A stretch of 64,000 nucleotides of DNA, taken from positions 434,001 through 498,000 of the forward strand of contig NZ_QFFY01000004.1 in NCBI RefSeq assembly GCF_003131205.1, given 5' to 3'. Positions within the stretch are counted from its first letter, which is position 1, and every line of letters starts with the position of its first letter. Below, piece by piece: positions 8,007-15,527 of this stretch. The notes under the pieces were generated by a model. It saw only the letters and a list, made by a program, of their open reading frames with translations, was not told the origin of the DNA and did not search any database. The position numbers and the translations under genes are program-made. The DNA comes from Occallatibacter savannae. Its GTDB lineage: Bacteria; Acidobacteriota; Terriglobia; Terriglobales; Acidobacteriaceae.

Positions 8007-8858
8007 CTATTCGCCCTCTAAGAATGGCGGCGATGGTTTTTCGAACTCCAGGGCTGAGTTGTATCTAAACAGTCGGACAACTGGCCAGAGCTCCCCACTC
8101 CAGCCTTCTCGAACCTGATCCCTCAGATCGAACCCAATCTGGATCGCCGCAAAGGACCCGAGTTCGCTTGGATCGAGGTCGAGATCGTAGAGGCACAGTT
8201 TCTTCCATAGCGCATAGAGCATTCGACGCCGATCCGCGGGGGTCGAGAAGCGATATGGGCTCCACCCTTCCGGCTTCCTGCCCATCTTTATCGCGAGCTC
8301 CCGCATGTGATCGTTGCCCCGATTGTTGGCCTCATATCCCACGCCCGGTGGAACGGTTTCGTTGTCGAAGAGAAATGACGAATGACCAACACGCGCCCGA
8401 TTCAGACCACATAGCATTCTCTCGATTTTGCGGTCGAGTTCATCATCGGTCAAGTGGCTGAAGTCAGAGTTCGTCGTGGGAGCACCAATGCTGATCGCTA
8501 CTTTCGTGCCGGCGGGGCGGAGCTCTCCACTCAACCGCGCTAGCAGTTCCACTGCGCTGAGCATCTGGCGAGCGAGCGATGCAGCCCCCGACCATTCGTT
8601 CTCTTTGCACGCTCGCTCATACGCCGATTCGAAGCTCGATTTGTAGTTTTCTAGCACCTGTAACAACGATGTTGCTTCGCTTGCTTCTGCTGCTTGTTTC
8701 GCCTTCACCAAGCCCTTCTCAATGTGTCGTTTGTGTCTGTTTACTGAGCTTGAATGCAACCCAAACTGTTTCGCGATGTCTCGCAATGAGCGCTGTGAGA
8801 CGAGCGCTTTATCGATATCGGCGCGTTTCGCATGATTGCAGACGGTACACGTCATCAT
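8007..8858 (-). CDS. putative DNA-binding protein with N-terminal Cys pair and HTH
   Basis: The product is 283 residues. Residues 1-50 have a CTVCNHAKRADID cysteine pair followed by a helix-turn-helix-like SLRDIAKQFGLHSSSVNRHKRHIEKG, a module that appears in acidobacterial hypotheticals and resembles the N-terminus of phage terminase small subunits. A helical linker follows, and the last 100 residues (GRKPEGWSPYRFSTPADRRRMLYALWKKLCLYD) look like a separate globular domain. The GTG at 8915 is in frame, but the ATG at 8858 has GGAGGG eight bases upstream. DNA binding is inferred. The gene diverges from the small gene starting at 8922. Confidence 0.6.
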   Translation of the reverse strand: MMTCTVCNHAKRADIDKALVSQRSLRDIAKQFGLHSSSVNRHKRHIEKGLVKAKQAAEASEATSLLQVLENYKSSFESAYERACKENEWSGAASLARQMLSAVELLARLSGELRPAGTKVAISIGAPTTNSDFSHLTDDELDRKIERMLCGLNRARVGHSSFLFDNETVPPGVGYEANNRGNDHMRELAIKMGRKPEGWSPYRFSTPADRRRMLYALWKKLCLYDLDLDPSELGSFAAIQIGFDLRDQVREGWSGELWPVVRLFRYNSALEFEKPSPPFLEGE

Positions 8859-8921
8859 TCGACGAGGCCCTCCAAGTACGATGTTCACAACCTTTTCGCC
8901 TTTCTGAGCAATCACACGGTT

Positions 8922-9140
8922 GTGTCGGATAGAACCGATCTTTCCTTCACCTACGACGAAGACAAGAGGCTGGTGTTGGCCCGATGCACGGCATGCGGCC
9001 GAGTGATGGCGATGCCGGAATCGAAACTGTTGAAATTGATGCAGCCGAGCGAAGTGATCGCGTGGGTCTCACAACGCTACATTGAACATCGCCAGCTCGA
9101 GCATTCTTCCTCGCCGGATGACGTCCGGCATCGACCTTGA
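8922..9140 (+). CDS. small hypothetical protein with CxxC pair
   Basis: From a GTG at 8922 the 72-residue product reads DLSFTYDEDKRLVLARCTACGRVMAMPESKLLKLM, a beta-hairpin carrying CTACG, then a helical tail EVIAWVSQRYIEHRQLEH. The cysteine pair may bind zinc as half of a ribbon. An ATG at 8832 is also in frame but would overlap the divergent gene. The product is small and unassigned; the sequence looks coding because of the clean hydrophobic pattern. Confidence 0.45.
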   Translation: MSDRTDLSFTYDEDKRLVLARCTACGRVMAMPESKLLKLMQPSEVIAWVSQRYIEHRQLEHSSSPDDVRHRP

Positions 9141-9327
9141 TGCTCCTTCGAAACTCCGTCTCGCTCGCGTAGATCGTTGCCGAGTCTTCAATCTTCGCAG
9201 CGCTTAGCTTCCCCGGCGTGCTGAGGCTCAGTCTGGCTCGCTTTTCGCTCCGGTACCACCGAACTTTCTTGTGGATTCTGAGCCCGGTCCGTGAAGCGCA
9301 TGCGTCCGATAAGCTGGTCATAGTCAC
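8947..9327 (-). CDS. doubtful small ORF with good ribosome binding site
   Basis: AGGAGA lies upstream of the start, and the first 62 residues (SRTGLRIHKKVRWYRSEKRARLSLSTPGKL, then SATIYASETEFRRSIKVDAG) fall outside the opposing gene and look plausible. The last half is antisense to the 8922-9140 gene, is rich in Arg, Ser and Pro, and looks like a shadow. Either this gene or the tail of the other is likely not real. No family is recognised. Confidence 0.25.
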   Translation of the reverse strand: MTMTSLSDACASRTGLRIHKKVRWYRSEKRARLSLSTPGKLSAAKIEDSATIYASETEFRRSIKVDAGRHPARKNARAGDVQCSVVRPTRSLRSAASISTVSIPASPSLGRMPCIGPTPASCLRRR

Positions 9328-9549
9328 TATTTCTCCTTTGCGGTGGATGTTCCAAAATTAGTGGGGACCTTCTCCCCGTGTAGTACGCAGCGAATTCCCG
9401 GAATTGGCTCCGCCTGAAATGATGTCAAAAACAGGTGATATTGAGGATCAGCCCGTTTTGATGCTTTCTGAAAATTTTTCAAGAAGTTAGAGCCGTTCCG
9501 ACCCTTTCTGGCACAATGGGTCAACAATGATCTGACCAAAGGAGCTGCC

Positions 9550-9723
9550 ATGAAGGATCACGCCAAAAAGATCAAGGGAACTCCGAAGATGAAGTCCGGC
9601 AAGGGGTGGAGTTTGCAGAAGGGAGATAGTGGGCGCGCATTCTCCGGGACATTAAGGACGACGCTCCACATCGGCGGTCAGCGACTTGCGATCTTCAGCG
9701 TTCCGAAGAAATTCAAAGCTTGA
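9550..9723 (+). CDS. 57-residue basic protein
   Basis: An ATG with AAAGGAG seven bases upstream opens a 57-codon frame. The protein is highly basic in its first half (MKDHAKKIKGTPKMKSGKGW), then has a Gly-rich turn and a strand pair (TLRTTLHIGGQRLAIFSVPKKFKA). The pattern suggests a nucleic-acid-binding peptide, but no family is recognised. The start context is among the best in the island. Confidence 0.55.
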   Translation: MKDHAKKIKGTPKMKSGKGWSLQKGDSGRAFSGTLRTTLHIGGQRLAIFSVPKKFKA

Positions 9724-9763
9724 GTTCACCGCGGATCTCAGGCAGGAAGGGCCTATTGAGTCG

Positions 9764-9793
9764 AAAACAAAGAGCCCGCTTCGCAGCGGGCTC
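9764..9793 (-). terminator. intrinsic terminator of the serine recombinase operon
   Basis: A perfect 9-base-pair stem (9772-9780 with 9785-9793) with a TCGC loop is followed on the minus strand by CTTTGTTTT. It lies about 120 bases beyond the last gene of the minus-strand operon. Confidence 0.75.
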
Positions 9794-9909
9794 AATGCTC
9801 AAACTCGGAAAACACCGGGTTCAAGCGCATGCACTGTTGTGAGGTTAGGCCCGTCAGCAATCGGCGTCATCCCCCTCCGGTAACGTCGCGTCCTCCCGGA
9901 TGGATGTGA

Positions 9910-10383
9910 CTACGCCTCTGCCCAGAGCCAGCCGAGATCAAACTCCGGCCAGATGCGCTTTGCGAACGCCCGCACGTGACAGGTGAGGCGGCTGTAGTGG
10001 ATGAGCAGCTCCAGAGCCGCGTCAGTGCCATCGCTGTCAAAACCCGCGACCGCGGGATTCAGTGCGAGAGCCGTAGAGTATCGGCAGAGAACTCCAGCTA
10101 CCAGCCCCACGAAGTTGCTCCTGAATTGCGCCAACTCCGAAGCGGAAACCCTCTCCGGTGCTTCTGTGGCAGCGAGCGATGCCCGCTCTCCCACAGCAAC
10201 CCACCAATCGAGTTTTGGCAGGACGTCGCCCAGGTAGGTGCCGTCGATCACCGAGATCCGGTGCATCTCGATGTTGGCGCCGGCGACGATCTCATCCAGT
10301 TCGCCCACATCGAAAGAGAAGTAGCGGGGCGCGAACTTCCTAAGGTTCTCGACGTCTTTGTACGTGAAGCTAGCGAGTGTCAT
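9910..10383 (-). CDS. hypothetical protein, last gene of recombinase operon
   Basis: The 157-residue product starts at an ATG preceded by GAGGAG; the ATG overlaps the recombinase stop as ATGA. The sequence is acidic and mostly helical: FTYKDVENLRKFAPRYFSFDVGELDEIVAG, a central VSASELAQFRSNFVGLVAGVLCRYSTAL helix, and LLIHYSRLTCHVRAFAKRIWPEFDLGWLW at the end. No membrane segment, signal peptide or known domain is visible. Overlap with the recombinase makes a shared function likely, but none can be named. Confidence 0.65.
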   Translation of the reverse strand: MTLASFTYKDVENLRKFAPRYFSFDVGELDEIVAGANIEMHRISVIDGTYLGDVLPKLDWWVAVGERASLAATEAPERVSASELAQFRSNFVGLVAGVLCRYSTALALNPAVAGFDSDGTDAALELLIHYSRLTCHVRAFAKRIWPEFDLGWLWAEA

Positions 10384-10979
10384 TGGATGCTCCTCTGAGG
10401 CGACCTTACGGCCCTGCACGCCGTTCCGACGCCGATGCGTAGTTGTTTGGCGATCGCGCGCCAAGAAAGCCCCTCTGCGCGCATTTGCTGGACCTTGGAA
10501 GGGTTGACGTACGTCCGAGGCCTCCCGAGCCTCGCACCGCGCTTACGGGCTGCCTGGATGCCTGCTGTGACGCGTTCGCGAATGAGCTCGCGTTCAAATT
10601 GCGCCATCGCGCCAATGATGTGCATCATCAGTCGGCCGGAAGGTGTGCTCAGGTCGAGATTGTCCCGCAGGCTGACGAAGCTGACTCCGTAAGCTGCGAG
10701 GTCCTCGATCGTCGTGACGAGATGCTTCAGCGATCGCCCGAGCCGATCCAGCTTCCAGCACACAACAGCGTCGAACTTCCGTCGATGTGCGTCCTGGATC
10801 ATTCGGTTGAGCTGAGGTCTCGACTCCTTTGAGCCTGAGATGCCGAGATCGACGTACTCGCTGACGATCTCCCATCCGCGCCGAGCTGCGTACTCGCGGA
10901 TCTCGTTGAGCTGCAGCTCCGGGTTCTGGCCGTTCAGGGTGGAAACGCGCGCGTAGACAGCGATTCGTGAGATGTCCAT
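10380..10979 (-). CDS. serine recombinase (resolvase/invertase family)
   Basis: The 199-residue product is a complete small serine recombinase. It has the catalytic Ser13 in AVYARVSTLNGQNPELQ, the catalytic-domain motifs DLGISGSKESRPQL and VVCWKLDRLGRSLKHLV, the GRLMMHIIGAMAQFERELIRER E-helix, and a C-terminal helix-turn-helix (about 160-190, GLSWRAIAKQLRIGVGTACRAV). It would act as a resolvase or DNA invertase. Its ATG overlaps the upstream stop by one base (TGATG), and its own stop overlaps the next gene. No obvious pair of inverted crossover sites is visible next to it. Confidence 0.93.
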   Translation of the reverse strand: MDISRIAVYARVSTLNGQNPELQLNEIREYAARRGWEIVSEYVDLGISGSKESRPQLNRMIQDAHRRKFDAVVCWKLDRLGRSLKHLVTTIEDLAAYGVSFVSLRDNLDLSTPSGRLMMHIIGAMAQFERELIRERVTAGIQAARKRGARLGRPRTYVNPSKVQQMRAEGLSWRAIAKQLRIGVGTACRAVRSPQRSIQ

Positions 10980-11263
10980 CAGAGGCCTCCCTTCTGAGCA
11001 AATTCTGCTAACACGGCATGACCGTGTTCCATTCCGGCCCAGTGAGCGTCCGCCGCCGCGGTGCCTCTCTTGAACCGCGCAATGATGCCGGATCCGAAGA
11101 TCCGTTGGCAGAGTAGGTCGATCATCCCTAGCCTGTATTCCGGACTGCACACATGCTGTTGCTCCCGGATATAGGCGTCGACCATCTGAGCAACATCCTG
11201 GCGGGTGATCCGGACCACTTTCCGCGAACGCGGGTTTTGAGGAAGAGCTGATGATTGGTTCAT
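10979..11263 (-). CDS. hypothetical protein of recombinase operon
   Basis: The 94-residue product has a basic N-terminus (NPRSRKVVRITRQDVAQMVDAYIREQQHVCS), then YRLGMIDLLCQRIFGSGIIARFKRGT and an Ala-rich helical tail. No family is recognised. It starts at an ATG that overlaps the stop of the 33-residue peptide (ATGA) and ends overlapping the recombinase start. It could be a small regulatory or recombination accessory protein; that is inferred only from position. Confidence 0.6.
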   Translation of the reverse strand: MNQSSALPQNPRSRKVVRITRQDVAQMVDAYIREQQHVCSPEYRLGMIDLLCQRIFGSGIIARFKRGTAAADAHWAGMEHGHAVLAEFAQKGGL

Positions 11264-11361
11264 TGCAAGCCCCACTTTCCGGCTGCAAATCCAACCGCGA
11301 GTAGGCTGCCGGCGACAACCGCGCGTAGCAGCACATTCTTCAAAGCCTCAAGATGGATCAT
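11260..11361 (-). CDS. 33-residue single-span membrane peptide
   Basis: The frame starts at the ATG that overlaps the stop of the upstream gene (ATGA) and ends overlapping the start of the next gene (ATGA). The peptide begins MIHLEALKNVLLRAV and continues as a single hydrophobic helix rich in Ala, Gly, Val and Leu up to about residue 28, with a basic side on its N-terminal flank and ending GKWGLQ. Overlap on both sides is strong evidence for translation. Similar short membrane peptides occur in toxin or phage systems, but no identity can be given. Confidence 0.6.
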   Translation of the reverse strand: MIHLEALKNVLLRAVVAGSLLAVGFAAGKWGLQ

Positions 11362-11633
11362 CGCGCCACCCCACCTTCGAAACCGCGAGAGTGGTTTGAA
11401 TCGAGCAGCACCAGCTGCTGGTTTTCCCAGTGACCATCTACCGCCCAGGCGAGCTGTTCATATGCCCGGTCGAGGTCGCAGCTGGATACGTTGCCGGTCG
11501 TCTCGAGCCGGAAGATCTCGGCGTTGAGAACTCCAACCATGGCGCGCAAAGAGCCCATCAGGCGCGTACGTGAGCCCAGGATCTCCGGCGTGTCGATTGA
11601 GGGAACGGGGATGCTACGCTTTTGTGAAGCCAT
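11358..11633 (-). CDS. hypothetical protein, first gene of recombinase operon
   Basis: The 91-residue product has AGGAGG eight bases before the ATG. It is mostly helical: RTRLMGSLRAMVGVLNAEIFRLETTG, then CDLDRAYEQLAWAVDGHWENQQLVLL. No domain recognised. It is the promoter-proximal gene of the five-gene unit 11633 to 9910, in which every junction overlaps. No signal peptide; probably cytosolic. Confidence 0.6.
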   Translation of the reverse strand: MASQKRSIPVPSIDTPEILGSRTRLMGSLRAMVGVLNAEIFRLETTGNVSSCDLDRAYEQLAWAVDGHWENQQLVLLDSNHSRGFEGGVAR

Positions 11634-11748
11634 TGTTGCCTCCTCATAAGGCGACTTTGGTTAGCGCTCGTCAGGTGCTTCCAACACCGGGCGGGCGCGC
11701 TTCTGTTTAGGCCGTACTCGAGGAGAAATGCGGCCAGCTTCGGGTTCA

Positions 11749-11801
11749 GGTATACCGATCTCGCACCCGAACCGTCAATACTTGGTAACGCTGTGGTAAC
11801 G
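11749..11801 (-). promoter_or_regulatory. predicted promoter of recombinase operon with tandem operator
   Basis: On the minus strand TTGACG (11773-11778) and TATACC (11749-11754) are separated by 18 bases. Just upstream of the -35, two CGTTACC heptamers lie 11 bases apart centre to centre (11784-11790 and 11795-11801), one helical turn, as expected for a bound regulator. The region up to 11,928 shows nothing else. Confidence 0.5.
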
Positions 11802-11928
11802 ATCAGAGCGGAAAATGCCGCTCATCTCATGCAAGCCAGTGTAAATCCTTAGATACCTGTAAACGCGAGTATTTTCTGAGGTTTTGTTTAAACCAGCTCA
11901 ATGCAGCTCACTCCAGCTAGAGCATCCA

Positions 11929-11980
11929 CAATCGCCCTTTCACGGCGATAACACGGGTTCAAATCCCGTCGGGGACGCCA
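11929..11980 (+). other. 3' fragment of tRNA-Glu(UUC): probable attachment site
   Basis: The sequence has an intact anticodon arm (ATCGCC / CTTTCAC loop / GGCGAT, anticodon TTC), an intact T arm (ACGGG / TTCAAAT / CCCGT) and the 3' acceptor strand ending GGGGACGCCA. The 5' acceptor strand and a foldable D arm are missing: no GTCCCC occurs in the preceding 60 bases. A functional tRNA is therefore excluded. Such 3' fragments mark the far end of elements integrated into a tRNA gene, with the intact gene at the other end, here left of the window. Confidence 0.75.
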
Positions 11981-11984
11981 GATC

Positions 11985-12368
11985 AATCGACAATCTAAGC
12001 AAGTAACATGTGAGGCACATCGCTGCACTCGGAGGGAGTGTCATGCGAACAGCAGATCATTGTGATGCTGAGGTCAGCAGGAAGCCGGAGTGAAGACTGC
12101 ACAGCTCTGCTGGCATGGAATGCCGGAGTAGGTTGATGCCGCGGACGAGGCCTGCTGTGACTTGGGGCGGGGATTATGGCGTACGGGTGGCAGCCGTATC
12201 CAGAAGCCAGATCTGCTGCGGATCGGCTTTGCGATCGAGCGGAGCAAGGGACTTCCCGAGTGGACGGCGAGGGATTGGGAAGAGCCAGCGAATGAAGGTC
12301 CGGGCATGAACACCGACCAGTGATGGCAGTCACGGTCCTCAGAATCAGGCCGCTTCTAGTATCGCTAC
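11985..12368. other. intergenic region between island scar and rex
   Basis: No gene can be supported. One plus-strand frame about 12,190-12,330 reads KPDLLRIGFAIERSKGLPEW followed by ARDWEEPANE, which looks protein-like but has no start in frame and no recognised family; it may be a remnant of a gene cut by the integration. The promoter of rex must lie here, but no convincing -35/-10 pair or Rex box is seen. Confidence 0.4.
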
Positions 12369-13076
12369 GTGAATATCGATACGAAATTATCGATTCATGC
12401 AGCTCTCGAAGCGGGCAGCCGCGCCGGAATTCCCCAGCCGAGCCTCAACCGTCTTCCGCAATACCATCACTATCTCGCCGAGCTTAATTCCAAAGGAATC
12501 AGCCGAGTCTCCTGCAGTCTCATCGGAACCGACCTCAATCTTGTGCCCGTCCAGGTTCGGAAAGACCTGCAGTACACCGGTATTGTCGGCAAGCCGAAAA
12601 CCGGTTACTCCGTGCCCGAGCTCATTCAGGCGATCGAGAGCTTTCTGGGCTGGAACAACGTCAATGAGGCTTTCCTCGTCGGCGCCGGTAATCTCGGTAC
12701 GGCCCTCCTCGGACACGAGCGGTTTTCCAATTTCGGTCTCAGCATCGTGGCAGCGTTCGATGCCGATCCGGAGAAGATCGGGCAGTGGATACACGGCAAA
12801 GCTGTGCTCCCGCTCGAGAAACTCGCCGATCTCGCTCAGCGCATGAGCATCCACCTGGGGATCATCACTGCACCTGCTGAATTTGCCCAGGCTATCGCCG
12901 ATGAGATGGTCAGGGGAGGTATCCAGGCCCTCTGGAACTTCGCTCCGGTACGGCTCAAAGTCCCGGCACACATCATCGTCCACAACGAGGATCTGTACTC
13001 GTCGCTCGCCTCTCTTTCCTGGAAGCTTGCTCGGCGCTACAGGGTTCCAATCCAGCAAGATGGAGGCTTTCACTAG
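12369..13076 (+). CDS. rex: redox-sensing transcriptional repressor Rex
   Basis: The 235-residue product has the Rex layout: an N-terminal winged helix (about 23-88, with SLNRLPQYHHYLAEL and VQVRKDLQYTG), a Rossmann domain starting VNEAFLVGAGNLGTALLG, FDADPEKIG, and the C-terminal domain-swapped helix SLSWKLARRYR. Rex binds DNA when NAD+ dominates and is released by NADH, controlling fermentation and hydrogenase genes. The start is a GTG without a clear ribosome binding site; no later in-frame start is possible without losing the first helix. It sits directly in front of the NADH-module genes (no gap), which fits self-contained redox control of the operon. Confidence 0.93.
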   Translation: MNIDTKLSIHAALEAGSRAGIPQPSLNRLPQYHHYLAELNSKGISRVSCSLIGTDLNLVPVQVRKDLQYTGIVGKPKTGYSVPELIQAIESFLGWNNVNEAFLVGAGNLGTALLGHERFSNFGLSIVAAFDADPEKIGQWIHGKAVLPLEKLADLAQRMSIHLGIITAPAEFAQAIADEMVRGGIQALWNFAPVRLKVPAHIIVHNEDLYSSLASLSWKLARRYRVPIQQDGGFH

Positions 13077-13637
13077 ATGGCCGCTGCGCCCGGTGCAGTT
13101 GATCGCGCAAGGAAATTTGAAAAGTTATGCAACATCCTGGACCGCTATGGATACCGGCCCTCCGGATTGATTCCGATCCTTCAAGCGATCCAGCATGAGT
13201 ACCAATATCTGCCGGAAGAAGTCCTGACCTATGTCGCTACATCTCTCGATGTGCCTCCGGCGCGCGTGTTCGGGGTAGCCACCTTTTATGCTCATTTTGC
13301 CCTGGAGCCAAAGGGCAAGCACGTCATCCGCATCTGCGACGGAACGGCATGCCACGTAAAGCACTCGCTTCCCGTGTTGAGCGCGCTGCACGAGAAGCTT
13401 GGCACCGATGAGAAGCGAAAGACTTCCGCTGACATGCTGTTCACGGTGGAGACGGTCGCCTGCCTTGGTGCATGCGGGCTCGCTCCCGTCGTGGTTATCG
13501 ACGACCAGGTATTCGGCGGGATGACCCCGGAGCGAGCGCTGGCTCTGGTCGAAGAAATTAGGGAAAACGAGATTGCTTCGGGCTCGAGTTCACCTTCTGT
13601 CGAGCAGCCGGCAAATGGAGAAGCTCATGTGCAGTAG
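13077..13637 (+). CDS. NuoE/HydC-like [2Fe-2S] subunit
   Basis: The 186-residue product has the thioredoxin-like [2Fe-2S] fold of the 24-kDa complex I family: helical LIPILQAIQHEYQYLPEEVLTYVA, then GVATFYAHF, the ligands CDGTACH and CLGACGLAPV, and DDQVFGGMTP. In NADH-dependent hydrogenases and related complexes this subunit works beside the NuoF-like flavoprotein in electron transfer. ATG 13077 follows the rex stop directly and has GGAGG upstream. It overlaps the next gene by 11 bases. The C-terminal 15 residues are an Ser/Glu-rich tail. Confidence 0.92.
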   Translation: MAAAPGAVDRARKFEKLCNILDRYGYRPSGLIPILQAIQHEYQYLPEEVLTYVATSLDVPPARVFGVATFYAHFALEPKGKHVIRICDGTACHVKHSLPVLSALHEKLGTDEKRKTSADMLFTVETVACLGACGLAPVVVIDDQVFGGMTPERALALVEEIRENEIASGSSSPSVEQPANGEAHVQ

Positions 13638-15525
13638 CGGTGACCTGGTTGTCCTTGCTCAGCATGCAAATTCAGACGTTCAGCTTAACCAGTTGAGGCG
13701 CGTCATTCTCTGCGCCGGTACAGGCTGCATGGCCAACGGCGCCATGAAGGTCTTCGAGCAGTTCAAGTGGGAGATGGAGGGTTCCGGCCTCAATGTCATC
13801 CTCGAACTTCGCGCCGAAGGCGATGCCCACGACGTGAGGCTGTCGAGGAGCGGTTGTCAGGGCTTCTGCCAGATGGGCCCGCTGGTATCCGTGGTCCCTG
13901 ACGGCATCCTCTACACCAAGGTCCGACCGGAAGACGTGACTGAGATCGTGCAGCAGACACTGATCTCCGGCCAGGCTGTCGACCGCCTCCTCTACAAAGA
14001 TCCCGCTACGCGCAAAGCCTGCCGCGGTCTCGAGGATAACCCCTTCTACGCGCGTCAGAATCGCCTCGTGCTGCACGAATGCGGGTTCCTCGACCCTGAA
14101 GACATCCAAGAATTCATCCAGCACGGCGGATACAGCGCCGCAAAGATGGCATTCCTGGAAATGCAGCCCGAGGACATCTGCAAGAAGATCACTCAATCGG
14201 GGCTGCGCGGGCGCGGAGGCGGCGGTTTCCCCACGGGTCGAAAGTGGGAAGCTGCGCGTATTCAGAACTCGGCGAAGAAGTACGTCATCTGCAATGGAGA
14301 CGAGGGCGACCCCGGTGCATTCATGAATCGATCCGTCATGGAGGGTAATCCCCACAGCGTCATCGAGGGAATCATGATTGCAGCGCGCGCGATCGGAGCC
14401 AGTGAAGGCTTGATCTACGTACGCGCCGAGTATCCACTGGCCGTCGAGCGAATGCGTCGCGCGGTGGCGGATGCGGAGAGAGAAGGCATCCTCGGCGATA
14501 ACGTCTTCGGCAGCGGGCTCCCGATGAAGTGCGACGTGATGGAAGGAGCGGGTGCGTTCGTATGCGGCGAGGAAACTGCGATGATCGCCTCCATTGAGGG
14601 CCGCCGCGGTATGCCTTCGCCCAAGCCGCCGTTCCCGGCTCAGAGCGGCCTTTGGGGTAAGCCGACCATTATCAACAACGTCGAGACGCTGGCGCACGTG
14701 TCGCGGATTCTCAGTAGCGGACCTGAAGTGTTCAGCAGTGTTGGAACCAAAGATTCACCCGGCACGAAGACTTTCGCTCTGACCGGGCACGTCGCCAACA
14801 CTGGCCTTGTCGAAGTTCCGTTCGGCACAACGCTTCGCGAAATTGTTCTCAACATTGGCGGCGGCGTGACTGACGACTACGGCAAGCTGCTGAAGAGCGG
14901 CTTCAAAGCGGTCCAGATTGGCGGTCCTTCCGGAGGATGCCTGACCCAGGAACATCTCGATCTCCCGCTCGCCTACGAATCACTGCGCTCGGTGGGCGCG
15001 ATGGTAGGGTCTGGCGGCCTAGTTGTCATGAACGAGCGCACCTGCATGGTCAGCATCGCCCGGTTCTTCATGGAGTTCACGCAGCGCGAGTCCTGCGGCA
15101 AATGTGTTCTCTGTCGAGAGGGCACGAAGCAACTGCTGGCACTCCTCGATGACGTCATCGAAGGGCGCGCCGACGCGGGTACTCTCGATCTGCTTGAGAA
15201 ACTCGGCCGCGCCGTCCAGGTTGGCTCGCTCTGCGGGCTGGGTAAGACTGCGCCCAACCCAGTGCTTTCCACGTTGCGCTACTTCCGCAAGGAATATGAA
15301 GAACACATTTTTGAAAAGCGCTGCCGGACGGGCCGCTGCAAGGCGCTGCTCAAGCCGGAGATCAACGCGGAGCGCTGCAAGGGGTGCGGCGTCTGCATCA
15401 AGGCGTGTCCCACGGGCGCAATCACGGGCGAGAAGAAGAAGCCGCATCGCATCGATCCCGAACTCTGCATAAAGTGCGGCGCATGTTCGACAGCCTGCAA
15501 GCTGCAGGCAGTGGAAGGGGTCTAG
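13627..15525 (+). CDS. NuoF/HydB-like NADH-binding flavoprotein
   Basis: The 632-residue product is the long hydrogenase/HndC form. It begins with a thioredoxin-like [2Fe-2S] domain (C29, C34, then SGCQGFC), then the FMN/NADH domain (GLRGRGGGGFPTGRKW near 192, CNGDEGDPGAF near 222), an SLBB-type segment, the [4Fe-4S] motif ESCGKCVLCREGT near 487, and two C-terminal ferredoxin clusters (CKGCGVCIKACP and CIKCGACSTACK). It oxidises NADH or NADPH and passes electrons to a partner iron-sulfur protein. The start at 13627 is chosen because GGAGA lies just upstream and it overlaps NuoE; ATG 13615 is an alternative. Two bases separate it from the next gene. Confidence 0.93.
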   Translation: MCSSGDLVVLAQHANSDVQLNQLRRVILCAGTGCMANGAMKVFEQFKWEMEGSGLNVILELRAEGDAHDVRLSRSGCQGFCQMGPLVSVVPDGILYTKVRPEDVTEIVQQTLISGQAVDRLLYKDPATRKACRGLEDNPFYARQNRLVLHECGFLDPEDIQEFIQHGGYSAAKMAFLEMQPEDICKKITQSGLRGRGGGGFPTGRKWEAARIQNSAKKYVICNGDEGDPGAFMNRSVMEGNPHSVIEGIMIAARAIGASEGLIYVRAEYPLAVERMRRAVADAEREGILGDNVFGSGLPMKCDVMEGAGAFVCGEETAMIASIEGRRGMPSPKPPFPAQSGLWGKPTIINNVETLAHVSRILSSGPEVFSSVGTKDSPGTKTFALTGHVANTGLVEVPFGTTLREIVLNIGGGVTDDYGKLLKSGFKAVQIGGPSGGCLTQEHLDLPLAYESLRSVGAMVGSGGLVVMNERTCMVSIARFFMEFTQRESCGKCVLCREGTKQLLALLDDVIEGRADAGTLDLLEKLGRAVQVGSLCGLGKTAPNPVLSTLRYFRKEYEEHIFEKRCRTGRCKALLKPEINAERCKGCGVCIKACPTGAITGEKKKPHRIDPELCIKCGACSTACKLQAVEGV

Positions 15526-15527
15526 AG

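Noticed and set aside
1..11980. A prophage
   Set aside because: Apart from recombinases and one terminase-like N-terminal module, no capsid, tail, portal, large terminase or lysis genes are visible in the window.
11880..11983. A complete tRNA-Glu gene
   Set aside because: Only the anticodon arm, T arm and 3' acceptor strand can be formed. No 5' acceptor strand or D arm is found upstream, so it is a fragment.
11995..12333. 112-codon minus-strand frame next to the tRNA fragment
   Set aside because: It is Pro/Ser/Arg-rich without start signals or motifs; probably a shadow.
13672..14697. 341-codon frame antisense to the NuoF-like gene
   Set aside because: It has no recognisable domain and lies fully inside a clearly conserved gene on the plus strand.
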